Shown here piece by piece: positions 27,401 through 35,143 of a stretch of DNA of 64,000 nt. Below the pieces are notes generated by a model that saw only the letters and a list, made by a program, of their open reading frames with translations, did not search any database and was not told the origin of the DNA. The position numbers were made by a program, and so were the translations under genes. How positions within the stretch are numbered: the stretch's first letter is position 1; each line of letters begins with the position of its first letter. Origin of the DNA: Mycobacterium sp. (GTDB taxonomy: Bacteria > Actinomycetota > Actinomycetes > Mycobacteriales > Mycobacteriaceae); NCBI RefSeq assembly GCF_002863225.1, contig NZ_PKEK01000065.1:1-64000 (forward strand). Direction: 5' to 3'.

Positions 27401-28327
27401 ATTTACGCGGCGAAGACGACGGTCGGCCGACGGGCGTTCCTGGGTAATTCGGGCATCACCCAACCGGGTCGCCGGGTGCCCGACGACGGATTGGTCGCGG
27501 TGCTGTCGGCAACCCCGCCGAAAGCGAAGCGCGGCTCGTCCTGGTTGGGCAGTCCCCCGATGCGTCTGCGCCGGCGCCCCGCGGAGGCGGACGCGACCCG
27601 TACCTACGAGCCGTCGCGGTGGTTAAAGGCGATGCGGGCGACCGTGGAAGCGTTCCGGGTGATCCCGGTGATGACGACCGCCGTGATCGCCCTCGGGGTG
27701 CTGGGGGCGTTGCAGGCGTTGGCCCGGAGCTTCGGCTTCTGGGCGGCCGCGCTGGGCGGTGGCCTGGTGCTGCTGGCTGCGGGCGCGTTGGCCGCCGGCA
27801 TCGCCGTCGCCGCGAAATGGCTTCTGGTCGGCCGGATTCGGTCCGGCGAGTTTCCGCTATGGTCGTCGTTCGTGTGGCGCAACGAACTCGCGGACACGTT
27901 CGTGGAGACCGTCGCCGCGCCGTGGTTCGCCCGCGCGGCCAGTGGAACACCGGCGATCAACGTGTGGCTTCGCGCCCTGGGCGCCGACGTCGGCCGCGGG
28001 GTCTGGTGTGAAACCTATTGGCTGCCCGAGGCCGACCTCGTCACCCTTGGCCCGGGAAGCACCGTCAACCGTGGTTGCGTCGTGCAGACGCACCTGTTCC
28101 ACGACAGAATCATGAGGATGGACGAAGTGGTGCTGGAGCAGGGCGCGACGCTGGGCCCGCACGGTGTGGCGTTGCCGGCGGCCCGACTCGGCGCAGGGGT
28201 CACCGTCGGACCGGCATCGCTGGTCGTGCGCGGTGACTCGGTGCCCAAATCGACCCGCTGGCAAGGTAATCCGATCAGGCCATGGAACGTGCCGCGCGAG
28301 AAGGCCGGCAAGAAGGCGGCCGCGTGA
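24431..28327 (+). CDS. Pls/PosA-type single-module NRPS with membrane acyltransferase domains
   Basis: A 1298-aa membrane NRPS. Residues ~20-500 are an adenylation domain: IIFTSGSTGTPKG (~A3), NTYGPTEATVV (A5), YRSGDLV (A7), FCGRADDQVKVGGRRIELGE (A8) and the A10 lysine in RTSGKVDRDALP. A carrier domain has its pantetheine Ser at about 538 (FFALGGGSL). Then come six or so membrane helices (about 600-660, 830-900, 1075-1130) alternating with three left-handed beta-helix segments (about 720-810, 955-1025, 1190-1290). There is no condensation or thioesterase domain. This is the architecture of epsilon-poly-lysine synthetase, which joins free amino acids. The pocket shows FDASCEEM: Asp 207 (alpha-amine) and Glu 211 at the position of GrsA W239, hinting at a basic substrate. 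Product unknown. It overlaps the M1 peptidase gene. Confidence 0.88.
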   Translation: MVTPEAPERVPEHFLLSPRAASPRTLIDVLYDTAACFPEAAAIDDGTVQLTYSELISDIEASVAWLAARGIGRGDRIGIRMPSGSFALYEAILATLAAGAAYVPVDADDPDERADLVFAEANVVAIVTDRGMTRGPGSSRGWRAEAPQPRDDAWIIFTSGSTGTPKGVAVTHRSAAAFVDAEAQMFLRDNPIGPGDRVLAGLSVAFDASCEEMWLAWRHGACLVPAPRSLVRSGMDLGPWLVSRDVTVVSTVPTLASLWPAEALEAVRLLIFGGEACPPELAARLAVDGREVWNTYGPTEATVVACAARLTGDGPVRIGLPLPGWDLAVVDGDGLPVAEGQIGELVIGGVGLARYLDEGKDAEKYAAMPTLGWQRAYRSGDLVRLDGEGLVFCGRADDQVKVGGRRIELGEVDSALVHLPGVSGGAAAVRRTAAGTPVLVGYIASADPDFEMAAARARLAEQLPAALVPRLVRVDELPTRTSGKVDRDALPWPPPGGDAEQTADLFGTASWLAGLWRELLGAAVDGPEADFFALGGGSLAAAQLVAALRERYPQVTVADLYDHPRLGSLVGYLDELEKPPDVVERVVRPTPRLTQIVQTVLAVPLNTLAALQWVTWLALGNGVAEALNVVPWTVAVNWWLVGAAFLVFVTPLGRMSIAVLAARALLPNVQPGSYPRGGSLHLRVWLAERLAEASGAANLAGAPWLVYYARALGADIGKGVDLHSIPPVTGLLTLGHRSAVEPEVDLCGHWVDGDAFHVGAITIGNDATIGARTTLLPGAVVGKNADVAPGSGVVGKVKSRQYWKGSPAVKSGRVKHPWPDERPARRIHWVVVYALTSVFLAAMPLTALAAGLTVIGVAVHRTHRLAEAVLPALYWTPVATVAGMAVYAAMTVAAVRLLSLGLREGYHPVRSRSGWQLWATERLMDGARNYLFPLYASLATPTWLRLLGAEVGRDTEISTVLLTPKFTVIEDGAFLADDTMVASYELGGGWIYAAKTTVGRRAFLGNSGITQPGRRVPDDGLVAVLSATPPKAKRGSSWLGSPPMRLRRRPAEADATRTYEPSRWLKAMRATVEAFRVIPVMTTAVIALGVLGALQALARSFGFWAAALGGGLVLLAAGALAAGIAVAAKWLLVGRIRSGEFPLWSSFVWRNELADTFVETVAAPWFARAASGTPAINVWLRALGADVGRGVWCETYWLPEADLVTLGPGSTVNRGCVVQTHLFHDRIMRMDEVVLEQGATLGPHGVALPAARLGAGVTVGPASLVVRGDSVPKSTRWQGNPIRPWNVPREKAGKKAAA

Positions 28328-29655
28328 AACGTGCGGCCAAGAAGTCGGCGCCGCGCCAGGCTTCGACCGTGATCGACCCGTATCTGCCCAAGGTAGGCAA
28401 TCTCGGGTATCGCGTGTCGCATTACGATCTGGTCCTGGAATACAAGGTCACCAGCAACCGGTTGTCCGGTTCAGCCACGATCACCGCCACGAGTCTGACC
28501 GAGCTCGAGGAATTCACACTCGATCTGTCCGACGCCCTGAGTGTGTCGAAGGTGATGGTGAACGGGAAGCGGGTGGCTCAATTCGTAAGGCGTGAGCGCA
28601 AATTGCGCGTCCGGCTGGCGTCGGAGCTGTCGTCGGGTGTGACGATGTCGATCGTCGTGCACTATCACGGTTCGCCGCGGCCGATTCGATCATTATGGGG
28701 CGACGTCGGTTTCGAGGAACTGACCAACGGCGCGCTGGTCGCCGGGCAGCCCAACGGGGCGGCGTCGTGGTTTCCCTGCGACGACCATCCCAGCGCAAAG
28801 GCTGCCTACCGGATCCAGGTCAGCGCCGACAACCCATATCGGGTGGTGGCCAACGGGCGGTTGGTGTCCCGACGACCGCGCGCCGCGCAGACCGAGTGGA
28901 CGTACGAGCAACCCGAGCCGACGTCGACCTACCTGATCACCCTGCAGATCGGGATGTACGAGCTGATCCGGCTGGGCACGACGCCGGTGCAGATTCGCGC
29001 GGCACTGCCCGACCGGCTGAAACACGAGTTCCACCACGACTTCGCGCGCCAGCCCGACATGATGGAGTTGTTCGTCGACCTGTTCGGCCCGTATCCGCTG
29101 GCGAACGGCTACACCGTCGTCGTAGCCGACGACGATTTGGAAATACCCCTTGAGGCTCAAGGGATTTCGATCTTCGGCGCCAACCACTGCGACGGCACCC
29201 GGGCCAGCGAGCGACTGATCGCCCACGAGCTGGCCCACCAGTGGTTCGGCAACTCGGTCACCGCCCGGCAATGGCGCGACATCTGGTTGCACGAAGGATT
29301 CGCGTGTTACGCAGAGTGGCTGTGGTCCGAGCACAGCGGCGGCCCCAGTGCCGATGAGCTGGCCGGCCAGTATCACCATAAGTTGCGCGCCGCCCCGCAG
29401 GATCTACTACTGGCCGACCCCGGACCCCGGCGGATGTTCGACGACCGCGTCTACAAGCGCGGCGCGCTGACACTGCATACGCTGCGTGGCCGCCTCGGCG
29501 ACGCGAATTTCTTCGCCCTGCTGAAAGACTGGACCGACCGCTACCGGCACAGCAACGCCGTCACCGACGATTTCACCGACCTGGCGGGCCACTACTGCGA
29601 TCAACCGCTGACACCATTGTGGGACAGCTGGCTGTACTCGCGGCCAGTGCCCTGA
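28324..29655 (+). CDS. Short M1-family metallo-aminopeptidase
   Basis: A 443-aa zinc peptidase with HELAHQWFG followed by the third ligand in WLHEGFACYAEW. The exopeptidase motif GAMEN is replaced by PLEAQG; its Glu is kept. It has the N-terminal beta domain and the catalytic domain only; the large C-terminal domain of ~850-aa aminopeptidase N is absent. No signal peptide; the N-terminus is Lys/Arg-rich. The GTG start overlaps the NRPS stop (GTGA), so it is almost certainly coupled to it. Zinc M1 aminopeptidases degrade epsilon-poly-lysine in known producers, so product turnover or self-protection is a reasonable inference. It converges on the rhomboid-like gene with a 3-nt gap. Confidence 0.88.
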   Translation: MKRAAKKSAPRQASTVIDPYLPKVGNLGYRVSHYDLVLEYKVTSNRLSGSATITATSLTELEEFTLDLSDALSVSKVMVNGKRVAQFVRRERKLRVRLASELSSGVTMSIVVHYHGSPRPIRSLWGDVGFEELTNGALVAGQPNGAASWFPCDDHPSAKAAYRIQVSADNPYRVVANGRLVSRRPRAAQTEWTYEQPEPTSTYLITLQIGMYELIRLGTTPVQIRAALPDRLKHEFHHDFARQPDMMELFVDLFGPYPLANGYTVVVADDDLEIPLEAQGISIFGANHCDGTRASERLIAHELAHQWFGNSVTARQWRDIWLHEGFACYAEWLWSEHSGGPSADELAGQYHHKLRAAPQDLLLADPGPRRMFDDRVYKRGALTLHTLRGRLGDANFFALLKDWTDRYRHSNAVTDDFTDLAGHYCDQPLTPLWDSWLYSRPVP

Positions 29656-29658
29656 CGC

Positions 29659-30462
29659 TCAGCTGTTGAGAACGGGCTCGGGTTCGATGTCCGACGCCGG
29701 CCGCCGACGAGCGGCCCGCGACCGGGTCAGCAACTCGGCTGTCAATGCGCCCACGGCGCCGACGGCCGCCCCGCCCGCCGTCGACCACGCGCCGTGCGCC
29801 AGCAGGAAGAAACCGAACACCGAAGACACCGCCAGCAGTGCGCACCGCACCCGCGTCCAGCGCGCGGGGCCGTCCAACCGGGTGGCGACCAGCAGGCCCA
29901 ACATCAACGCAACGGAATGCCCGACGTCGGTGAAATCTTCGCCGAGGACCGCCGCGGCCAGACCGACCGGAATCCAGAAACCGATCCACGCGGGACGCCA
30001 CCGCAGAGGTATGGCCGATGTCAACGCACCCAGAACCGCGACCGCGCCGTAGCTCACCCCGACGTCGCTCGCGCGCGACACCGACAGCGGCAGCCAGTGA
30101 AATTTGACCGCTGCGGTCAACCCGGCCGCGACCAGCAGCGTCGCGCCGATATGGCCGGTGATGAAGACGATGGCGAGCCGGCCACTGCGCCAGATCAATT
30201 CGGCCAGCGCCAGCAGACAGACAAAGCACGGCAGCCAGAAGTACATCGGCCCGGCGTCGGTGATGAAGGCGCTGTCCAACAGCGTTGCCAGGTGGCCGTG
30301 AGCCAGGTTGTGCAGATTCGTGCTGGCTTGCGCGATGACGTGCGCGCGGGCACGCGGACGCAGCTCGGCAAGCGCCGCGCTGACGGCGATCAGCACAGCC
30401 GCGTAACCGAGCGTGATCCGCACACGCGAAAGCCGCGACAATATCCGCAATATCATCGCCAC
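29659..30462 (-). CDS. Rhomboid-like integral membrane protein
   Basis: A 267-aa protein with about six membrane helices and a rhomboid-fold pattern: FITGHIGATLLVA, DVGVSYGAVAVLGAL (candidate Ser in a GxSxG-like loop) and DVGHSVALMLGL (candidate His). The canonical GxSG is not exact, so protease activity is uncertain. It corresponds in size and position to H37Rv Rv1648, annotated only as a transmembrane protein. It lies 3 nt downstream of the cyclase gene on the same strand, likely one operon. Confidence 0.8.
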   Translation of the reverse strand: MAMILRILSRLSRVRITLGYAAVLIAVSAALAELRPRARAHVIAQASTNLHNLAHGHLATLLDSAFITDAGPMYFWLPCFVCLLALAELIWRSGRLAIVFITGHIGATLLVAAGLTAAVKFHWLPLSVSRASDVGVSYGAVAVLGALTSAIPLRWRPAWIGFWIPVGLAAAVLGEDFTDVGHSVALMLGLLVATRLDGPARWTRVRCALLAVSSVFGFFLLAHGAWSTAGGAAVGAVGALTAELLTRSRAARRRPASDIEPEPVLNS

Positions 30463-30465
30463 CTA

Positions 30466-31398
30466 CTATGCCCGCGGACCGTCATCGTCCGAGTTATCCG
30501 ATTCTGATAAGTCGCTGACGGTTTCTCTGGACGGCCTCAGCCGGTAGATGGCCAAATCAGGCGGAAGACCTGCAGGTTTACTCGCAAAGACCGGCCAGTG
30601 CACGCGCTTGGCCGAGACGCCGAGTGTGACCAAGTCGTCGGCGCCGAGCTGCTCCAGGGTGGCGCCCGAGATCATCACACCGCCGCGGGTGGCCCGTTCC
30701 ATCACCCGTGCCGCGACATTCACGTCGACACCCAACCAGTCGGCGGCCAGGCGTTGCGGGCGACCGGTGTGGATTCCCACCCGCATCCGCGGCTTGTAGC
30801 CGTCGACATCGACCGACTTGAGGGCCCGTTTGGCTTCCAGGACCGCGGCTACCGCGACACCGGGATCGGCGAAGACGGCCATGGTGCCGTCACCCATCCG
30901 CTTGACGATGTGACCGCCGGCGTCGAGCAGGGGCGGTTCGATCGCCCGGGCCACCCGACGCAGCAGTTTGAGGGTCTTGTCGTCGCCGGCGCGCAGTGAC
31001 CAGTTGGAAAACTCCACCAGGTCGGTGAAGACGATGGTGACTTCTTCATTCGCCGGCCGCCGCGATACCGCCTCGGTGAGCGCCTGCCACACCTGCAGCG
31101 CGCCCAGGCTGACTTCCCGCGACGCGCCACCGCGCTCGCCCAGCAGCCGTCCGGCGGCGCGGGCGGCCGCACGGGGCCCGCCGTGACCTGCCGTCGAGAG
31201 GGGGTCGCCGAAGTCGGGATCACCAGGTAAGCCTCGCCGGGCCCGACGGACCAGCGAGATGAGTCCGGGGCTTCGGTTGGTGTCGCGCAGCCAATGCGCC
31301 GCACCGCGAATCGGCGAATGCCGTCGCGATTCAGATGAATCCGGCGTCGTCACCGTTTGCCCGGGCTCGCCGGACACCCGTTGGGGCCCGAATTCCAC
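30466..31398 (-). CDS. Class III adenylyl cyclase
   Basis: A 310-aa cyclase. The ~120-residue N-terminal region is followed by the catalytic domain: metal Asp in VFTDLVEFS, adenine-selecting Lys and second metal Asp in HIVKRMGDGTMAVF, and Asn and Arg of the transition state in GVDVNVAARVMERA. All core residues are present. It is soluble. A C-terminal acidic tail (SESDNSDDDGPRA) is not part of the domain. The start at 31398 is a GTG; a later start cannot be excluded. H37Rv counterpart: Rv1647, a characterised cyclase. The window also encodes a universal stress protein of the cAMP-binding type. Confidence 0.92.
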   Translation of the reverse strand: MEFGPQRVSGEPGQTVTTPDSSESRRHSPIRGAAHWLRDTNRSPGLISLVRRARRGLPGDPDFGDPLSTAGHGGPRAAARAAGRLLGERGGASREVSLGALQVWQALTEAVSRRPANEEVTIVFTDLVEFSNWSLRAGDDKTLKLLRRVARAIEPPLLDAGGHIVKRMGDGTMAVFADPGVAVAAVLEAKRALKSVDVDGYKPRMRVGIHTGRPQRLAADWLGVDVNVAARVMERATRGGVMISGATLEQLGADDLVTLGVSAKRVHWPVFASKPAGLPPDLAIYRLRPSRETVSDLSESDNSDDDGPRA

Positions 31399-31545
31399 AC
31401 CGCTCAGGGTAGGTGCTGTTCGGAGTGACCGGCAACGACCGTGTTGGTGGTGTCCACCACGATCCCCGCCGAATCACCTGATCACGGGGCTGCGGCGGCT
31501 CGGCGGACGTCCGGTAACGCCGCACACGACGCGCCAGGCGATTCG

Positions 31546-31574
31546 TGGACAACGAGTGTTGTCAACATTATCGT
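31546..31574 (+). promoter_or_regulatory. Promoter of DUF2236 gene with internal palindrome
   Basis: -35 TGGACA (31546-31551), 17-nt spacer, -10 TATCGT (31569-31574). Within the spacer lies TGTTG-T-CAACA (31557-31567), a perfect 5-bp inverted repeat that could be an operator. The rest of the 212-nt gap back to the cyclase start shows nothing else I can name. Confidence 0.5.
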
Positions 31575-31610
31575 GGGTATCCAGCGCCCATCGGGAGTTA
31601 GGAGGCTGTG

Positions 31611-32672
31611 ATGACCGTGACGTCGATACCGCCCACGCAGGATCCGACCGCTCCGGATTTGGAGCAGTCGCCCGACTCGTCGCCGCTCGGGCCGGAATCG
31701 CTGACCTGGAAGTACTTCGGCGATCTGCGCACCGGGATGATGGGCGTCTGGATCGGCGCGATCCAGAACATGTATCCCGAGCTCGGTGCCGGCGTCGAAG
31801 AGCACTCGATCCTGCTGCGCGAACCGCTACAACGGGTGGCGCGCTCGGTGTACCCGATCATGGGCGTCGTCTACGACGGGGGCCGGGCGTCGCAGACCGG
31901 CAACCAGATCAAGCAGTATCACCGAACCATCAAGGGCATCGATGCCAGCGGCCGGCGCTACCACGCGTTGAATCCCGAGACTTTCTACTGGGCGCACGCC
32001 ACGTTCTTCATGTTGGTGATCAAGGTCGCCGAGTACTTCTGCGGCGGCTTGACCGAAGCCGAGAAGCGCCAGCTGTTCGACGAACACGTGCAGTGGTACC
32101 GGATGTACGGCATGAGTATGCGACCGGTGCCGGCGTCGTGGGAGGACTTCCAGGAGTACTGGCAGCGGGTCTGCCGCGACGAGCTGGAGATCAACCAGGC
32201 GACGCTGGACATCTTCCAAATCCGGATCCCCAAGCCCAAATTCGTGCTGATGCCCACCCCGGTATGGGATCAGCTCTTCAAACCCTTTGTCGCCGGCCAA
32301 CGTTGGATCGCTGCCGGGTTGTTCGAGCCGGCGGTGCGGGAGAAGGCCGGAATGCGCTGGACACCGAGCGACGAGGTGGTCCTGCGGCTGTTCGGCAAAC
32401 TGGTCGAGGTCGCGTTTCTGGCCGTTCCCGACGAGATCCGGCTGCACCCAAGGGCGCTCGCCGCTTATCGGCGGGCCGCGGGCCGCGACTCCGCCGAGGC
32501 TCCGCTTGTCGAGGCGCCCAGTTTCATGGCGCCGCCCCCGGATCGCCGCGGGTTGCCCATGCACTACTTCCCGCCTCGGAAGACTCTGTTCGAGCGCGCG
32601 GGCTCGCTGGTGCACACGACGTTTTCACTGGCCGGGTTGCGGCCGTCGCGGGGCCGGGGCCAAGCCGCCTAA
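31611..32672 (+). CDS. DUF2236 / MpaB-like oxygenase-family protein
   Basis: A 353-aa protein of the DUF2236 family (relatives: fungal MpaB and the heme oxygenase Lcp that cleaves rubber). Typical pattern: YFGDLRTGMMGVWIGAIQNMYP near the N-terminus, LNPETFYWAHATFFM, and YRMYGMSMRPVPASWEDFQEYW. No signal peptide. Substrate unknown. AGGAGG lies 5 nt before ATG 31611; the preceding GTG is less likely. The last bases overlap the convergent tsnR stop by 4 nt. H37Rv counterpart: Rv1645c; PE17, which sits next to it there, is absent here. Confidence 0.85.
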   Translation: MTVTSIPPTQDPTAPDLEQSPDSSPLGPESLTWKYFGDLRTGMMGVWIGAIQNMYPELGAGVEEHSILLREPLQRVARSVYPIMGVVYDGGRASQTGNQIKQYHRTIKGIDASGRRYHALNPETFYWAHATFFMLVIKVAEYFCGGLTEAEKRQLFDEHVQWYRMYGMSMRPVPASWEDFQEYWQRVCRDELEINQATLDIFQIRIPKPKFVLMPTPVWDQLFKPFVAGQRWIAAGLFEPAVREKAGMRWTPSDEVVLRLFGKLVEVAFLAVPDEIRLHPRALAAYRRAAGRDSAEAPLVEAPSFMAPPPDRRGLPMHYFPPRKTLFERAGSLVHTTFSLAGLRPSRGRGQAA

Positions 32673-33451
32673 CTGCGCGACGATGTAGCGCGCTGCGCGC
32701 TCGCGCTCTGGTACAGGCAAATCGCCGCTGCTGCAGCCACATTCAGACTTTGAGCTTCCCCGGACATCGGAATGCTCACTCGGATATCGGCCTGATCGGA
32801 TACCTCGGCCGACAACCCGTGCGCCTCCGACCCGAACAGCCACGCCGTCGGCACGCTGAGATCGGTGTCGTCGAGCGACAACTCGCCGTCCAGGGTGGTG
32901 GCCGAAACCTGCAGCCCGGCTTCTTTCAGCGCGCTGATCGCCACGGCGGCATCGGACTCGACGACGACCGGGACGGAGAAGATGCTGCCCGCTGAGGCGC
33001 GCAGGCATTTGCCGTTGTAGGGGTCGACGCCCTGGCCGACGAACACCACTGCCGCGGCGCCCATTGCGTCGGCGATGCGAATCAAGGTGCCGGCGTTGCC
33101 GGGTTCACCGATCTGCACGCCGACGGCGACGAGTCGCGGCGTCTGTACGAGCACGTCCGCCAGTGCGGTATCCGGTTTTTCGCAGACCGCCACCAACCCT
33201 GCGGGAGTGACGGTGTCCGACAACGCTTTTGCCGCACGCTCGGTAACAAGGTGTACCTCGGATCCGACCAGCAGCTCGCTGTATCGCTGGGCCGCTGCCT
33301 CGGTGGCGAAAACCTCGCGGATCAGCCCACGCCGCGAAGCGGCTTCCACCAAGTTGGCGCCCTCGACCAGAAACTGGTCGCTACGACGCCGGGCTACCTG
33401 TCGGTGCAGTTTGACCGCAGCGACCACCCGGGTCGATCGTTCGGTGAGCAC
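32669..33451 (-). CDS. tsnR: SpoU-class RNA 2'-O-methyltransferase (TsnR-like)
   Basis: A 260-aa rRNA methyltransferase of the SPOUT superfamily. The N-terminal ~100-residue substrate-binding part (DQFLVEGANLVEAA) is followed by the three SpoU motifs: GEPGNAGTLIRIADAMGA, WLFGSEAHGLS and IPMSGEAQSLNVAAAAAICLYQ forming the knot. The target base is not known from sequence; mycobacterial annotation is 23S rRNA. It follows rplT by 11 nt in the infC-rpmI-rplT direction and probably belongs to that operon. H37Rv counterpart: Rv1644. Confidence 0.9.
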   Translation of the reverse strand: MLTERSTRVVAAVKLHRQVARRRSDQFLVEGANLVEAASRRGLIREVFATEAAAQRYSELLVGSEVHLVTERAAKALSDTVTPAGLVAVCEKPDTALADVLVQTPRLVAVGVQIGEPGNAGTLIRIADAMGAAAVVFVGQGVDPYNGKCLRASAGSIFSVPVVVESDAAVAISALKEAGLQVSATTLDGELSLDDTDLSVPTAWLFGSEAHGLSAEVSDQADIRVSIPMSGEAQSLNVAAAAAICLYQSASAQRATSSRS

Positions 33452-33462
33452 CGGCTGCGCGG

Positions 33463-33852
33463 TTAGGCGGCCTCTCCGGACGGGGCGTTGACGTCGTCGG
33501 GCAACGCCTTACGTGCGACGGCGACCAGCGCGGTGAACGCCGCGGCGTCACTGATGGCGATCTCGGCGAGGTTCTTGCGGTCGACCTCGACACCGGCGGC
33601 CTTGAGGCCCTGGATCAGCCGGTTGTACGTGATGTCGTTGGCGCGGGCCGCGGCGTTGATGCGCGAGATCCACAGCTTGCGGAACTCGCCCTTGCGCGCA
33701 CGACGGTCGCGGTAGGCGTAGGTCAGCGAATGTAGCTGCTGCTCTTTGGCCTTGCGGTAGAGCCGGGACCGCTGACCGCGATAGCCCTTGGAAGCCTTCA
33801 GGATGGTGCGGCGCTTCTTCTGGGCGTTGACTGCCCGCTTCACGCGTGCCAT
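33463..33852 (-). CDS. rplT: Ribosomal protein L20
   Basis: A 129-aa 50S protein that binds 23S rRNA early in assembly. The N-terminal basic helix (ARVKRAVNAQKKRRTILKAS) and YRDRRARKGEFRKLWISRIN are diagnostic. Third gene of infC-rpmI-rplT, 52 nt after rpmI. In other bacteria L20 represses this operon by binding the leader; here the leader has an attenuator, but whether L20 acts on it is unknown. H37Rv counterpart: Rv1643. Confidence 0.98.
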   Translation of the reverse strand: MARVKRAVNAQKKRRTILKASKGYRGQRSRLYRKAKEQQLHSLTYAYRDRRARKGEFRKLWISRINAAARANDITYNRLIQGLKAAGVEVDRKNLAEIAISDAAAFTALVAVARKALPDDVNAPSGEAA

Positions 33853-33904
33853 GGGGGTGTTCCTATCTCGTTGGGAAGTGGGTGTAGCGGCGCTGTGCTG
33901 CCGG

Positions 33905-34099
33905 TCAGCCGTTCAGCATCTTGTTGACCCGCTTGGTGTCGTTCGCCGACACGGCGGTGCGTCCGTCCAGGCGTCGCGTCCGCTTGGTCGGCTTGTGCTC
34001 GAGCAGGTGGCGACGGCCGGCTTTCTCACGCACGATCTTCCCGGTGCCGGTGCGCCGGAATCGCTTTGACGCTCCGCTGTGGGTCTTGGCCTTAGGCAT
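33905..34099 (-). CDS. rpmI: Ribosomal protein L35
   Basis: A 64-aa 50S protein, basic throughout: MPKAKTHSGASKRFRRTGTG at the N-terminus and LDGRTAVSANDTKRVNKML at the end, both family-typical. The frame is open further upstream, but ATG 34099 is the conserved start. It lies 28 nt after infC. H37Rv counterpart: Rv1642. Confidence 0.98.
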   Translation of the reverse strand: MPKAKTHSGASKRFRRTGTGKIVREKAGRRHLLEHKPTKRTRRLDGRTAVSANDTKRVNKMLNG

Positions 34100-34127
34100 C
34101 TGTTCTCGGTCCTCTGTCTTGGTTGGG

Positions 34128-34739
<612 letters not shown>

Positions 34740-34821
34740 GGGGCCTCCCTCATTGATCTTTCTCGTCAATTGCCACCGCCACCTGGGCGAGAGCCAGCGG
34801 TTGGGATACCACGCCATCAGC

Positions 34822-34845
34822 AAAAAAGCCCTGCATCAGCAGGGC
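34822..34845 (-). terminator. Intrinsic attenuator in infC leader
   Basis: Minus strand GCCCTGC-TGAT-GCAGGGC-TTTTTT: a perfect 7-bp stem, 4-nt loop and six T's, the only textbook Rho-independent terminator I see in the window. It lies about 83 nt upstream of the infC start and downstream of the leader promoter, so it must be an attenuator. Just upstream are CGGCCT-TCG-AGGCCG and CCTGC-AATAG-GCAGG hairpins; the GCAGG arm of the latter could also pair with the CCTGC of the terminator, suggesting alternative folds. Confidence 0.8.
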
Positions 34846-35002
34846 CCGTGCCGACCGATCACGGCCTCGAAGGCCGCCTGCCTATTGCAGGAGCCGACAC
34901 AATCGATGTGCCGGTGACCGGACCGCTGAACCTTTTCGGCCAACGGTGGGAGTGGGACTCCACTTGCTGTCTCTGGCTCAGCCGGAGACGGTCGCGCAGG
35001 CG

Positions 35003-35011
35003 AGTCTACCA
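35003..35011 (-). promoter_or_regulatory. Extended -10 promoter of infC-rpmI-rplT
   Basis: Minus strand TGGTAGACT: extended -10 TGN plus TAGACT. Predicted start near 34996, giving a leader of about 255 nt containing the attenuator and a GTGGAGT-CCC-ACTCCCAC hairpin. The 404-nt gap between infC and lysX holds this leader and the lysX promoter; I see no protein gene in it. Confidence 0.5.
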
Positions 35012-35129
35012 GTCACAACGGCATGCGCCGACACGTCGCTGCAGCACCACCGGCCTCAGACCCTGGCTAACTGACGACACGGCCGGTTTCCTGCCAGCCA
35101 GATCATAGGCATTCCATAGCGATACCGAA

Positions 35130-35135
35130 TATCCT
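35130..35135 (+). promoter_or_regulatory. -10 element for leaderless lysX mRNA
   Basis: TATCCT ends 8 nt before the GTG start of lysX at 35144. No clear -35. Confidence 0.4.
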
Positions 35136-35143
35136 CGCGGTCT

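Noticed and set aside
25115..27463. 782-codon open frame opposite the NRPS
   Set aside because: High-GC third positions keep the complementary frame open. The sequence is Gln/Arg/His-rich without any family motif, and the plus-strand NRPS has clear domains.
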